From contig OZ026615.1 in the NCBI GenBank assembly GCA_964020975.1, positions 31,230,722-31,294,721 on the forward strand: 64,000 nucleotides of DNA. Direction: 5' to 3'. Source of the DNA: Hermodice carunculata (Eukaryota > Annelida > Polychaeta > Eunicida > Amphinomidae). The notes below the pieces were generated by a model. That model was not told the origin of the DNA and made no database searches. It was given only the letters and a program-made list of their open reading frames with translations. The translations under genes were made by a program, and so were the position numbers. Shown one piece after another: positions 1 through 12,450 of this stretch; positions within the stretch are counted from its first letter, which is position 1, and the number at the start of each line of letters is the position of its first letter.

Positions 1-260
1 AAAGATCCTGGGTCTCTGAGTAAGGTTCCCAGGAACTTAAGTCTTAGTTCCTGGGACTTAAGCTATATTCCTAGGAATTTACAATTCTCTTCCTGGGACT
101 TTAGTTATGTTAGAACTTGCCACTGTATTCCTGGGAACTTACCATTATGTTCCTAGGACTTTGCTTAATTCCCAGAACCGACCTTACGTTCCCAGGAACT
201 TGCTTATATCCCAGGAAATTGCCTAAAAACCCAGGATATTGCCTGAATTCCAAAGAATTT
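1..260. repeat. Minisatellite of TTCCYRGGAA palindromes, about 20-bp phasing
   Basis: At least ten units built on TTCCCAGGAACTT or TTCCTGGGACTT start near 26, 48, 68, 90, 128, 150, 169, 189, 208 and 229, with a weaker one at 247. One unit near 109 is degenerate. Spacing is 19-22 bp, about two helical turns. Each unit centre is a near-perfect palindrome. The array probably begins left of the window, since a partial TCCTGGG lies at 6-12. No coding potential is seen. Confidence 0.85.
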
Positions 261-503
261 ATATTTATTCATAAAGCCATAACTCAATAATGAGTAAAGT
301 AATATTGACGAAATTGTGCCGATTCACTACCAGAACCCATCTTCACACAATGTCAAAATTTCGTGCTACCACTATGAGTAGAACTGAAGATATGATGATA
401 GTGTAAAATTGTCTGAATGGAATGGACAATTCATTTTGGAATGACATCTACATATATAAATATTTAAAACTGTTAAGGCATAGTTTGCGTTCTAAACGCG
501 ATA

Positions 504-504
<1 letters not shown>

Positions 505-591
<87 letters not shown>
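505..591. repeat. (TA)n microsatellite
   Basis: An uninterrupted TA dinucleotide run of about 87 bp. Open frames through it encode only Tyr-Ile repeats and are not genes. The following 900 bp, up to the LINE tail at 1513, hold nothing I recognise. Confidence 0.97.
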
Positions 592-593
<2 letters not shown>

Positions 594-1512
594 GGGTGTT
601 GGGTGAATTATATATATATAGCCTCTGAAACTGTCTGGCCAATTGCAGTGAAATCACAAGGTGGAACATGGAGACCTCACGTTTATTCAACAGGTGGCGT
701 TGCAATGTTTGCATTTTACTCTGAACTGTTCGCTATTTTTGTATAATGTTTGATCTTATTACAAAATGAATGAATTTTCTTGTGCGTTAGTACGAACGTG
801 CCGTGATTTTCTCACCGGCAAGGTGGTCCACTTTATCGCACAGCTTTTGAAACGGTCTGTTGATCAAGAAATGGACATGTTTTTGCATTGCTGAACCAAC
901 GTCTATGTGTGAATGTGTGATTTTCTCCACACCCGTCTCTTAGGATTATACATGTCTAGTGATTATTATCCATTTTAATTCATGTAAATTTTGGCATTTC
1001 AAACTTTATAATCTGAACAATGCTAATAACTGTAACAGTCAGAAATCTCATTTTAATTTTCCTCACGATATTGACAGTTGGACGCCTTATAAAGGTCGAC
1101 AACTAAATAAGATTTTTGGATGAAAAACATATCTGTAGTTTTGTCGATTGTGTTGAATGTCTGAGAATCTTACATGAGCAGAGCGACAATTAACAAAATA
1201 TTAACAAAAACAAGACCCCCCCGAAAAATACCCTCCTAAAACAGAACTTATTGAGAAGAAACTCTTCAATTTCATCCTGTTGGATATATTTGGATATACT
1301 TAAAACCTATTCTTGCATATGGCTCTTAAACTAATTTTGTTTCAAGATTTCAAACATTCATAATATTTTCACCTAGATAAACAAATATTTAGAATGTGGA
1401 ACATATTGCAAACCTCTACACCAGTTACTGTACTCTTGTATTGGGACTGCCCAGTACGCAACATGGCATACCATAACAGAAGTGCGGCGAGGTCAAATGT
1501 CAATGTCCGTCA

Positions 1513-4260
1513 TTCAGGAATCAGGAATCTTTTTATTTGACCAGCAAAAGTAAAGTTTACATATCTTCTAGACAAAACTGTAGATAAAGAATCGGAACAG
1601 GAAGAACGAAAATCTACATAGAAAGGTCAGGGAGACACATGTTAAGACCTTTGATAGATCGCGCGTGCCACCCTACATACATGTAAACAAATAACGGTAA
1701 TATAGAAAAGTGGTCAATATTACATTTCATTGTAAATATGCAACGGTTTAAATAATTCAATTTGAGTTACATATATAACCATTTGGGATGTTACAGGAAT
1801 CTTCATACTGCATTATATATCTCTTCTCCACATAGTTTGAATAGCCAGTATAACTATGTGTATATACCTTGTCTTTACTACTTTCGGTAGTTGAATTAAG
1901 AAGCCGTATTAGTTCATGCCTTAAACATTTTGTAGCAAAGACACGTTTTGTCCGAGTGACAAAAAATTGCTGTTGTCTGATATTGTGATCATGTATGTGA
2001 GGAGTTGGCACGATTGGCATTCGATCAAAATAAAGAGGGAGCTGGTTGTATAGGTAAGGATTCGGATTGAATTTGGTTAAAAACCACAAATTGTTTTCTG
2101 TTTGTGAAATAACTTTTAAAAAGATTTAAGGCAGTGTCCTTAATACCATAATATCTTAATTTATACAACAAAAGGTCATGATTTAATGTATCAAAGGCTT
2201 TAGGGAGGTCCATAAAATTACTAATTGGAACCTCTCCTTTATCAATATCTAGAATTATTCGATCGACAAATTCAAAAGCTGCACGTTCTGTGGAATGATT
2301 TTCACGAAATCCATATTGGCTTTCATATAATAGGTTCAGGTTTTTAAAGTAATCATAAATCTGATTATACATCACCCTTTCGAAAATTTTAGAAACGGCA
2401 GGCAGGACTGACATTGGCCTGTAGTTGTCAAGACCAGTTGGATCATCTTTATTATAGATGGGAACAACTTTGGCTATTTTTAAGTTATTAGGAAATTTGC
2501 CAGCCGTCAGTGACTGGTTAACTATTAATGTAACTGGTTTATAAATTTCTGTACCTATTTGCTTTAATAAATTTATTGATAATCGGTCATGACCAAAACT
2601 GTGTTTCGGTTTGAGCAGATTAATAATTTCATATATTTATCCTCCTTAACGAGGCAAAATTGAAAATTATGAGGCACAAGGTTTCTCAAGTAACTTTTAA
2701 AGGAACAGTTAGGAATGGTAATTTGGGATGCTAAGTTTGGTCCAATGTCAACATAATATTTATTAAACTTATCTGAAATTTATGATTTATCCGTCACATA
2801 CTCATTATTTATTAGAGATGTATCAGGAAAATTTTGTTTCTTTTTGAGTCTGTTTAAAATATTATGTATAGTCAACCATGTATTTCTAATATCATTTTTA
2901 CATTTGTTAAAGCAGGATTTGAAATCATTCTTTTTCGCAACACGAATATAATATTTCAAAATTCTATTATAGGTTTTTAAATTAGTTGAACGGATTTCGT
3001 ATTCATCACTACCATGTGGAACATCTTTAAGAAGTTTATAAATTGGATCTTTACATGTTATTGAACGTATAATTCCTTGGGTTATCCAAGAATTCTTTTA
3101 ATGCTTATGTTTGCTTTATTTTTTCGTTTTAATAGGTAAATGGTTATTCATAGCTGAAGTAATAACATTTTGTAAAAGAGAATACGAGGCATTTGGTTCA
3201 GTATTAAGATCCAGACTAAGATGCTCATATATACGTGAATCATGTTTTTCCTTTATAAAATTATTTAAAGCGTTTGAATGCCATTCATAAGTCCGAACAT
3301 ATTTAGGTACGGATTCCTTCTTATTTTGAAAAGTATCCAAACAAATAAAATAAGGGAAGTGATCCGAGATTCGTGATATCAAAATTTCAGAAATTAAAAT
3401 TGTTATATTAAATTAAATTAATTTCAATAGAATATTATCAATGATTGTTCCTTTTCTAGAAAGCCTGGTCGGCAGGGTAATTTGTGGTAAAATACTCACA
3501 GAAGTAATCATATCCAAAAAAAAACAAACAAACAAACAAAAACAAAACAAAACAAAAGAAAGAAAAAAAAACGACCAAAGACAACTGTATCGTTAATTTG
3601 CAATACATCAATATTAAAATATCCTGCTAAAATTACTTCATTTTTCGGCTGAAACATTTTCTGCAAAACCATAGTAAATTCATCAAGGAACTTTTCATAG
3701 TTTTCTATTAAATCACGAGGTGGTCTATATATATTAGCGATTACTAATTTTTTATTATCATCTATATTTACTTCAATAAACTGTCCTTCCTAAATATCAG
3801 ACGTTGAACACGCCTCTAACAAATTAAAGCTGAAACTGTCCTTCAAATAGATAGCTAAGTCACCTCGTGTAGTGCACTTTTTTCCCTGAGAAATCAGGGT
3901 ATAACCATGCAGCTGTAATAATGATAATTCACTACTAACATTGAGACATGTCTCTTGCAGACATATGGCACTGGGCGAACAGTGATGTGCATCTAAGTTA
4001 TGTACAAATACTTTTATCTCGTCAAATTTAGCGTTGAGAGATTCGCAACTTAAACTTATTATTAAAAATAATTTTGCATATTTTTTAAATGTGTAATAAT
4101 TTTGTCATTGTCATGGTAAGTAGATTGTTTAATCAATCTAGGTTGCAATAAGTTTGGGTCATTTTCGTTGTGCGGTGAATTTGTTTCTAGTAATTGAGAG
4201 AGAGAGTTCACGTCCACTCCATTAAAAACATCTAAATTCGTATTAACATAAGTCATATTT
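1513..4260 (-). mobile_element. APE-type LINE (CR1/L2/Jockey-like), internally deleted
   Basis: On the minus strand the endonuclease comes first. A region reading SLNAKFDEIKVF then SAICLQETC lies at about 4050-3930, NIYRPP at about 3740, and an altered GDFN motif reading AGYFNID near 3620. The reverse transcriptase follows at about 3000-2030, with ISVLPAVSKIFERV, a YGFRENHST motif and MDLPKAFDTLNHDLL. After SESLPIQ near 2050 the frame passes straight into a C-terminal LINE domain (LYNQLPLYF to 1757). The GxPQGS and YADD palm region is therefore missing. Stops and frame changes are numerous. The 3' end is marked by AATAAA and two ATTCCTG tail repeats near 1513-1540, as in LINEs ending in short tandem repeats. 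DNA at 4261-4500 may be more of its 5' end. Confidence 0.88.
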
Positions 4261-4500
4261 CATAAAAGATACTCAACATAAAGTCACCATGTTCTCAAAG
4301 ACCATGTAACATTCCAAATTGTATTGTTGAAGAAAGAAACATGCTTTTCCTGAAAACCCCGTAATAATCTCCATGTGAAAACCGAAAACTTTGTTGATGC
4401 CTAAACAAAGAAATAAAAATAACGAAGCAATTAAATGAAAATAAAAACTAAAACATTTCAAGCTGGCAATATACTTTGCCAAGTGCTAGAGTCAGATCAA

Positions 4501-5426
4501 GCAAATGAATGCGTCTACAAGTAACTCCTAGCTGGAGTCGTAGACAAAATGTGCAGGTAATAGATCAAAAAGGTATGGACGTATCAACAAATGGCATCAT
4601 TTGAGAATATCAAATTATATACATGGCGAAAACTTTAAGTTAATATATAGATCAAAATATAAACGAATATCAACACCACAAATACTTCCATTTAAAATCT
4701 GATACCCTGAGATATTCGCTGAGATAAATCATTTAAACACACTCGTAAACTCTGAAATAATAAACAGCTACAGACCTGTAGCTAATTTTATGCCTCAGTT
4801 ACGCGACCCGTTGGGTTAGAATCTCAAGTTATGTTATGTAATGCCTGAGAAGCACCTGATAGTCACGTGCCTTGCCTGGGCCTAGTAGAGCCTCGTTTCG
4901 GTAAAAAGGACGCGCCGAATTTGCGGGCTATGGGGCATTGGCTTCCAAAAGTTCGTAGGGGGAAGACTTGTTATAGTCATCATCTGCGAAACAAAGAAAT
5001 TTTGTTCTCCCTCCTTATTGCCTCCCCAAGTCTTCCTGCAAAAGATCAAAGAGCAAACTTACTTCAAGGTTGTATTTTGCATGAGGTGAAAAGGGAAATT
5101 GGCAATGTATTGAAAATGGGTGAGAAAATTTGGCAATGTTATTGGAAATTGGTGGTTGAAATATAAGGTGAGTGGCCACATTTGACCCTCACCTTTGCAG
5201 AAAAAATTAAATCAGTTCGGCAGTAGCTGCTAATTGAGATGGTACTTTTTTTGCCGCTGCGCCGTGTTGACTGTCCTATTCTCGTAGCTCTGCGGAAGCG
5301 AGAACATTCTAGTGGGGTCACTTTTCTAGAGCGCCATATTGTCCTCATAGGGTTAACACGTCGAAATTACAGTGGAAGTTTGAACTTGTTTATTTCTGTG
5401 AGTTATGCGTGGACACTGATATCAAT
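4501..5426. other. Unassigned DNA, possible upstream region of the THAP fragment
   Basis: No protein similarity is visible. The part at 5230-5350 is richer in GC and contains GCGCCATATTG at 5331-5341, close to the YY1 motif found near the start site of many TATA-less animal promoters. With a THAP start about 90 bp downstream, this is a possible promoter, but that is inference only. Confidence 0.25.
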
Positions 5427-5583
5427 ATGCCAGAACATAACTGTATGGTGCCTGGTTGTACTTCAGTTACCAGAAAACATAGGAAATATGAGAAATACCC
5501 GTGGATGGAGGGTGTAACTTTTCATAAATTTCCGTTCTGCCAAACAAGAGGCTAGTAAACACCGTACTTGGTTAAAAATGATC
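5427..5583 (+). pseudogene. THAP zinc-finger domain fragment, frameshifted
   Basis: From the ATG at 5427 the frame reads MPEHNCMVPGC, then GVTFHKFP, then a stop 43 codons in. This matches the start of a THAP-type zinc finger (Cys6 and Cys11 here, then the FHKFP box). The continuation expected of a THAP domain, a basic stretch followed by WLKMIR, lies in the +1 frame at 5542-5583. The domain is therefore intact in content but split by a frameshift around 5531-5545. A GTGCCC after the AG at 5582-5583 could be a splice donor, and the later C and H ligands are not visible downstream. THAP domains are DNA-binding modules of host regulators and of P-element-like transposases. This could be a broken exon of either. 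Confidence 0.6.
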
Positions 5584-6784
5584 AGGTGCCCAGATCTTTG
5601 TTGTTGTACTTCGACACCTGCAATCCTCGTTGTTTTAGGACAGTTTTCAACTCGACAACTTCATTTTGGCAAATCTTTCCTTGGAATTTTATCCCAACAC
5701 TGCCGCCGAATCCACGTTTACATCAACGCACTTGACTCACTTATGACTGCAGGGTTTCCTGTCGTGGGACAGTGCAGAGTTCGCTGTCATGGTAAGGATT
5801 TCCCTGACCTATATTGAGCCGCATTTACCGTGACCCCAGGCAATTCATCACTTAGCAACTGGCACAAAAACTACTATGCCATACCTGGTGTGCCAATTCA
5901 GTAACATCTCAATTAGCAGCTATTGTTGTTGGCTCAACTTAATAAAATTTCGGGGTACTGGTGTACCCCCTTTATCCTGCAGAACATGTTGTTTTCCTGC
6001 AAAACTAGCCAGTCTGTGAGTGAGAGGTGTCCATCATTGTGCGTATGGGTGTGTCTGAGGCAAACAATCATTTATATTTTTAGCATGACGTGGAACTGTC
6101 AATGATTTTGTGTTTAACTTCGCTTGGTTTTTATCCCAATTTGGATTGTATTTCAACAATATACTAAATAAAGGATATCACTACAAAGTAGTGTTGTTGC
6201 CTTTATTCAGAACATTTTTGTGTGCATGACTGGTTAGACATACCCTGAACTATCCTGTTGATATTACATGTAATATTCCATGCAACACCCATACTTTAAA
6301 TTTAAAAGCATATTTAGAGCAGCCCATGTTAACCCAATGGGGGTGTAATCTTTAAATCCCCAGCAGTATACATTCCCCATTGGAGTTACTCTAGGCTGCA
6401 ACTGGTTCTGGGTTCTAACAAGTGGCACCACAAGCTGCTTTACCATGTTTTTGGGGGGACTTCTTTCCGTTTTGGTTTTTCCTGAGATTTCTCCTTTGTT
6501 GCAGAACTCAAAGTAATTTCCTCCAGAAGGTGAATATTTTCTACAGAATTAAAGATATGTGCAGCCGTGGTTTTTCTTGGTTTTCTTTTCTTTTGTGCAT
6601 CATTTTATTGGGGACTGGGAGGATTTCGGAAAAAGTAATTTTCCTCTTTTGTTTATCTTTGGTGTTTCAGTAACAGCACTTTTTGGGGTAGCTGGGGCAT
6701 CCTTGAGTTTTTCCATGTGCAGTACATACCATCTGTAGTGCAACCATACCCTTCCTCATAACTTCTAGTGAACAATGTCTGCTG
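5584..6784. other. Unassigned DNA
   Basis: Short open frames here show no recognisable domain. The remaining THAP ligands could not be found, so this is either intron or decayed sequence between the THAP fragment and the transposase relic. Confidence 0.4.
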
Positions 6785-8092
6785 CTATTGTGTAACAGAA
6801 CTCTCTACTGCTACTAGAGTAAGATGAGATGAACAAGGATGTTGTTCACCAGCCCCAGAATAGTCCCCTGTGGTATACCTAGTCTCACCTGTCATTGATG
6901 TATTTATAGGGCCTATAAGGTCAGTTATAGTGTCAAATAGGTTTGCAACTTGGTTCTTGACACTTTTTAGAGAAATGTTAGTGCCCGCTTCAGGCTCAGG
7001 GGCAGCTTCAGCACTTCTTCCTTCTCCCTCTGAGTCATCAGTGGACAGCATTCTGTCTGTTGTCTGGGAAAGCATTGCTTGGAACGAGAGGGACTCTAGA
7101 AGCTCTGAAATCACTGGTTGTCAATTCCAATGGTAGCTGATTTTCATGCATGCCTCAATGAAGAGTGAGCATAAGTCATACTTTGACATGACTTCCCTGG
7201 GATGAAGGCAGATAGACTGCCCACATATTTAGTGCCAGTTAACTTAAAGACTCTTATACACTGCCCTATCCAGTGGGTGCAATGAGGGCGGCAGACAGAG
7301 CAGTATAATTTTTCGATCCATGGAAAACCACAGTACTGCAAGGCACTTTGTATGTGCCCCGGGGCCTTCCATCAATGGTAGGGTGTACCTATTTTCAGCA
7401 CTTTTTCGGTGTCTGGAGAAATTACGTATACATGTAAGAAACAAGGTTTTGTCTACAAGGCCATGGTCACTGAAGATTACAAGACAGAGATCCAACTGGT
7501 GCCCTTTTCTCCAAAAATGGGATTTAGACACTCACTTTGAAGAATATCTGTGGGAGAATAAATTTACCAGCAGCATTGCAGCAACCCATGACGGTTGTAG
7601 TTACCCCTTTTCCCCACTGTTCGCCACATATACATTATGTTTGCCTTTAGTTGCCACAACATTAGGAGACTTGTGTACAAGAGACAACCCTGTCTCATTG
7701 CAATTAAATATTGCCCAAGGGACCTCATTTATTCCACACTCACCAAGAGCATTTTCCAAAAGAGCAAAGTACATATCCACTTGCACTTTGTTCATAGGAT
7801 GAGCTCTTGCAAGTGCTAAAGATTCTGGCTTTGTGACGTTCCTGTTGGGTTGCCATCTGAATGCATACCACAAGCTGGACCCTGCCAGTTTTGTTGTCAA
7901 AGAGAAACCAGCATCTATGCCATTCAGTTCAGAATACTCATATGCCAAAGAATGGGAGTCATATACTGCAAGGCTAAATCCTCTAGATTCTAACAGAAGA
8001 ATGTGTTCTACTAACTTTGATTCGCCCCCCCCCCCCAAAAAATAAATAAATAAACAAGTGCCAACCATGTAGGCCTTCCCAGGCATTTTCAA
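6785..8092 (-). mobile_element. pogo/Tigger-like DDE transposase relic
   Basis: The minus strand carries, in order, a CENP-B/Tc5-type helix-turn-helix region (KLVEHILLLESRGFSLAV and TKLAGSSLWYAFRW), then KPESLALARA, then FNCNETG at residues 129-135 of the first block, and VVATKGKHNVY. The second block (7531-7244) reads LMEGPGAHTK and LCLPPSLHPLDRAVYKSL, matching the pogo-family DGHGSH and PPHxxHxLQPLDR boxes. A tail to 6785 is acidic and Ser-rich. Two catalytic aspartates are altered (N in NxDETG, E in DGHGSH), and the frame is broken at least twice. It is a dead DNA transposon or a decayed domesticated relative. Terminal inverted repeats were not found. It lies opposite and downstream of the THAP fragment, but nothing links the two functionally. 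Confidence 0.85.
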
Positions 8093-11000
8093 CTTGTCAT
8101 CTTACAGGAGTAGAGTTAGAGTAGAGTAGGAAATTGGAATTTTTTTACTTGTCACAAAGACTGTCCAGCTGCTTACTTGTCGCACAGTACTTTCCAGCTA
8201 CTGAGGGATGTATGAGCTGCACCTGTTTGAAATACGCTGGTACAAACTTAGGCATGGTGGACAGTGACTTACTTAGGCTTAATTTGTCTAGAAGTAATAT
8301 GCCAAACGCTTGCAAGCCTAGTAGTTGATCTGACTTGCAGTGGCTTGAACTGTAATAAAAAATTAGTCAGGGCCCATAGGAGTGGAATTATAAGTGATCA
8401 AGATTTAGGCCTAAACTGGACGTTTATAGAAATTAGCGTATTATTCATGTTTAAAACAACGTATGGCTTACGTTTTGTTTAGTTTCCACTGTTGTTACTA
8501 GGTGTCCCTTTCCCCACCCACCATCAAGTATATTTGGTTGGAAACCAGGAGAGTCACTTTCAATGTTGACCTCCCTTCAAATTTCAAAAGTTTTGTCTTA
8601 TTTATGCAACAGATGTACGATTTACCCTTGACTTATCATGTAAGCACGAAACACCTGCCAACATTAAACAGTCAAAGTAACTAAGCCTAAAGGCTTAAGT
8701 TCTGGATATGTTTATACATGGGGGGCTTAGAATAGTGCTTCTTGTACTCACCAGGGCAGATGATGTGTGCAATGCTGCTCCCAGTTTCCTACAAACCATG
8801 GAAGCTGACGGGCCAGCTAGTGTTTATTATGTTGAACAGCAACATAGATTTACCAGACAAGAGTAACTGAGAAGCATGATTCTCCCCTTTATTCAGTTAC
8901 AGTGAATTAAAAGCCATGCGTCCCCTTTCCCTTGTCCCGCCCCCTCCACCCCCTCCCCGTACCCGGAAACAAATACCTTTATAACGACAACAGCTAATGT
9001 TGTTTTTAAATCCAACAATACGAAAAGTCAAGAAGTGTCTCCTCTCATTATAATCTTCTGAATACTTAACAAGGGTAACTTAATTGCTACATGAAATTTA
9101 AACTGTTATTCGCTTCTGATGTGCATGCACGTCATGAGGGAAGTGGTTGCCAGTGACCTTCGATTCGATTCTTTCACACCCGGAGTTGATGCATTGCCAG
9201 TGTGCCTAGCAAAGACCAATAGTAGTTACACCATTACGTGTCAATACCGTGGTCAAAAATCAGTCCAAGTCTAAAACCGTCTAAATCTTGACAAGTCTAT
9301 AAACATGAACATCAGCCGACACAACAGCAGGACTTCAATAGCCATCAAGCAGTACATGATTCATTGAGCATCTAAAGAGGATAAGATGTTACATTGACAG
9401 CGAAGATCAACAAATGGACAACAGTTTTCAACAATTTTGGAGAAGCTGCACCGAAAATCCGAGTAAACAAGAACTGTCCATGATCAAAAACCGTCAGTCA
9501 TCAAACAAACCAGATCGAAATCCAAAAGTTCAAGGTAAACATGAACAACTTCATGATATTTATAAAATCAGTCAACGAATATCGAAATGAAATATGAAGG
9601 CAAACATCTTTCTTCTGACTTGCAAAAGCTAGTATTATTTTAAATCGATTTGATGCTCGCATCTTTCAACTTTAAGAAATGTCGTTAAGAAACGATCGTT
9701 TTAATTTCATATTCGAATATCCCTGTCCCAGGTTTTTAAAAAACCAGTAAATGGATTGAGTGGCCAATATTGATTATTCCCTTTGGATTTTCGCCTAAAG
9801 CAGCGGCCAAACTTGAACGTTTTTCACAAAACTTGGGTCCAATACATTTTTTCCATTGACTGTTGAAAGAGCAAACATTCCGATACATAACACATATAAC
9901 CCTGGCCTAACAATTAAAATCTATATAGTTGTGTTTTCAAACTGAAACGGTTTGATCACAAGGTACGTATATGTTTCTTGTCAAAATATTAATGTCCCCC
10001 ACGTTTGATCTACATATTTAAACTAATTTATCAGTGAACTACAACTTTCTAAATATACACGCGTGTATGTGTGTTTTGCTATTTAACCTTTATTAATATA
10101 TCACGCTACTATGAATAACTAAATAAATGACACATTCTCATCATTAATGTAGTTACCGCATCTGTTGGTTGGACATTTAACATGCAGTTAGGGCAGCTAT
10201 TACCTGTTTTTGCCTTGCGCCACACTACATATGCGCAAGCAAAACTACCCATGGCCCTCCTTCTGTGCAAACATACAGTGCAGGCTTTTTTCTCTAAACG
10301 ATCAGATTGAAATACTGTCGTAAAGAGAATATTTTCGCGCACACGTTATTGACAGGTAAATTTATTGTATGAGGACATGTTCATTATACCGGAAGGGCAG
10401 GCCGCTTTTTATTACCATTAGAGTGGCAACGGTTTCACTGAATTGGGATGTGACTGATATGAAAACTCTGGAATGCTGGTGAAAGTTCTCAGCATGGGTA
10501 CATAAAGCTGCTACATTCAGGACTGGGGGAGGAGAATTCTGAGATCTGACAGAAGATGTGTGTCTTCAAGCCAGTGGGACTGTGAGCCGTTGCTATTGCC
10601 AAGGAGATACAGATTTATACACTGTACTAGAGGAGTGTGGACAGTGCCTTTTAGTGGACTGATATATTTGGGGTTTAATTGTACCACATCAGAAGAAAAC
10701 TGTGAATCTGTTGCATTTAGACCAGACTATTTGGCACCTAACATAGGACTTGGACTGTAGGACAGTACCTGTGGAGAATATCTCACCAGGGATTAGGATT
10801 TACCTGCAGTCTGTTAATTATTGGAGTATCAGCATATCTAAGTGTAAAATTCCATTTACCTACTTTTTCTTGATTGTTGATTGTTAATATGTTGTTACTG
10901 TTAAAGTTATCTCTTTGTTGTTATTCTTTGCTGAGTTCCGCTATGATCTAAATGTTCTGAAGGTGGGTATCGTAACAGTGATTCTGCAAGTTCCCGGGAG

Positions 11001-11625
11001 CCAGATCGATGTAAAAATATTCCAGGGAATCACCACCAAAATTAGCTTGCAAGAAACGTCACCATCGAGTTTTGAGACTCGTCATTGGTGGATGTGCTCA
11101 CGTGTCCCCCACTATATGATCGCATACACTAAATGCCATGTGGGGCCCCAAAAGAAAATGTTCTATGAGAGAAAAAACTAGTAACTACATTTAAGCGTCA
11201 TGGTTTCATAAAAACAATTGGATGGAACATATTTTGAAAACCCAACAAAACAGGAAGTGACAAGTCATGGCAAAAAGTAAGAAAAAATTCCAACTGTGAT
11301 GGTGACGAAACCCCCCATTAATGCACATACAGCATGCTTGTTGATGATCGATGACTGCAATATCCCAATCACAGGCACATGAAACAGATGACTAAGTGCA
11401 CGCAATGTAGACTCTCTCCTACCACCTGCCCCCCCCCCCCACCTGCAGGGCCTGTCAATCTTGAGGCCTTTGTTACCACTTATATAAAAACTGGCCAGTA
11501 CTTTCGGACCTGTATTCAATATCTGGGCGACCTTCTCCATTGAGCTACTTCTTTGACGCAGTGGGGCGCTTGGCACTCAGCCTATTGGTGACCATTATTT
11601 CATTGCTTCAGGCCGACTTCACTGT
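8093..11625. other. Unassigned intergenic DNA
   Basis: No recognisable protein, RNA gene or transposon is seen. Short C- and G-runs occur at 8027-8036 and 11431-11441. A 103-codon minus-strand frame at 11265-11576 spans a C-run and resembles no family I know. A 66-codon plus-strand frame at 10560-10760 is likewise unconvincing. Confidence 0.5.
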
Positions 11626-12450
11626 CTGATACAAAATCCTAACTCTGGGGCATACAACTGGTCACTTTTTGTCGTTGTATTGACATTTTCAGGTAATGCT
11701 CACTTTGGAAAAGTCCTATAATGTATCGTACATTAAATTCATTTGACAAATAAACCTTTCCTTAACACTAATCACACATATATTTTGGATGCTACCTCTT
11801 CAAAATAGCCAGTTGACTTGGCTGCCATTGTGAAAATAGTGAGTTCCCCACACAAAGCCAATGGTTTGTAAATGAACATTGGGACGATCTTACCAAGTGG
11901 GGAAGGGAAGAGGGCTATAGTATATGAAACCAAAAGTTTACATTTTGCAATTATTTCAGAGCATCAATAATGTGATATAATTAAGCTGTGGCCATGATTC
12001 ACTTTGATATCCAAATCAAGTGTGCTTTCGTGAGACTGTTCCACAATCAATGCATTTATTGCGCACTGTTCAAAATGGTTCTCGAGCATGCCCTGTCACA
12101 TTTGGATTTGTAGCTAACGATGATAACTGCTTCAGATGCAACAGAGCAGGCAAATTAAAGTTAAGATAGTAAGTCATGTTTTAAAAGTAATTTAACAACC
12201 ATTTGCCCTGGTAACTCAGAGAACGGACACCTGGAACCATGCTGAAAGCATGTGGCTACAATTCACTGTGATTTTCCCTTTCCCACAATGCATTCAGCCA
12301 TGTTTAAAATGGTGCTCAACGTGTGTGCATGGCTGCCTGCATGTTGCATTTGAATATATAACTAATGATGATAACTGCTTCAGACACAACTAAGCAACTA
12401 CATTGACGACCGTTTCTTCTGGTAACTGGGAGAACGTACACCTGAAACCT
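11626..12450 (+). repeat. Dispersed repeat, left inverted copy
   Basis: This segment matches the reverse complement of 16590-17560 over most of its length. Shared blocks include CTTAACACTAATCAC, CAATGGTTTGTAAATGA, GGCCATGATTCACTTTGAT, CGATGATAACTGCTTCAGA and CAGAGAACGGACAC. It also contains its own partial tandem duplication. The block around 11990-12230 recurs in diverged form at 12250-12440, with GATGATAACTGCTTCAGA in both. No coding region is visible. It looks like a non-autonomous repeat family with two copies in opposite orientation. Confidence 0.8.

Noticed and set aside
422-714. Open frames of Tyr-Ile repeats on both strands
   Set aside because: They are translations of the (TA)n array. 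The same applies to frames at 35258-35715, 36110-36521, 37316-37510 and 20213-20440.
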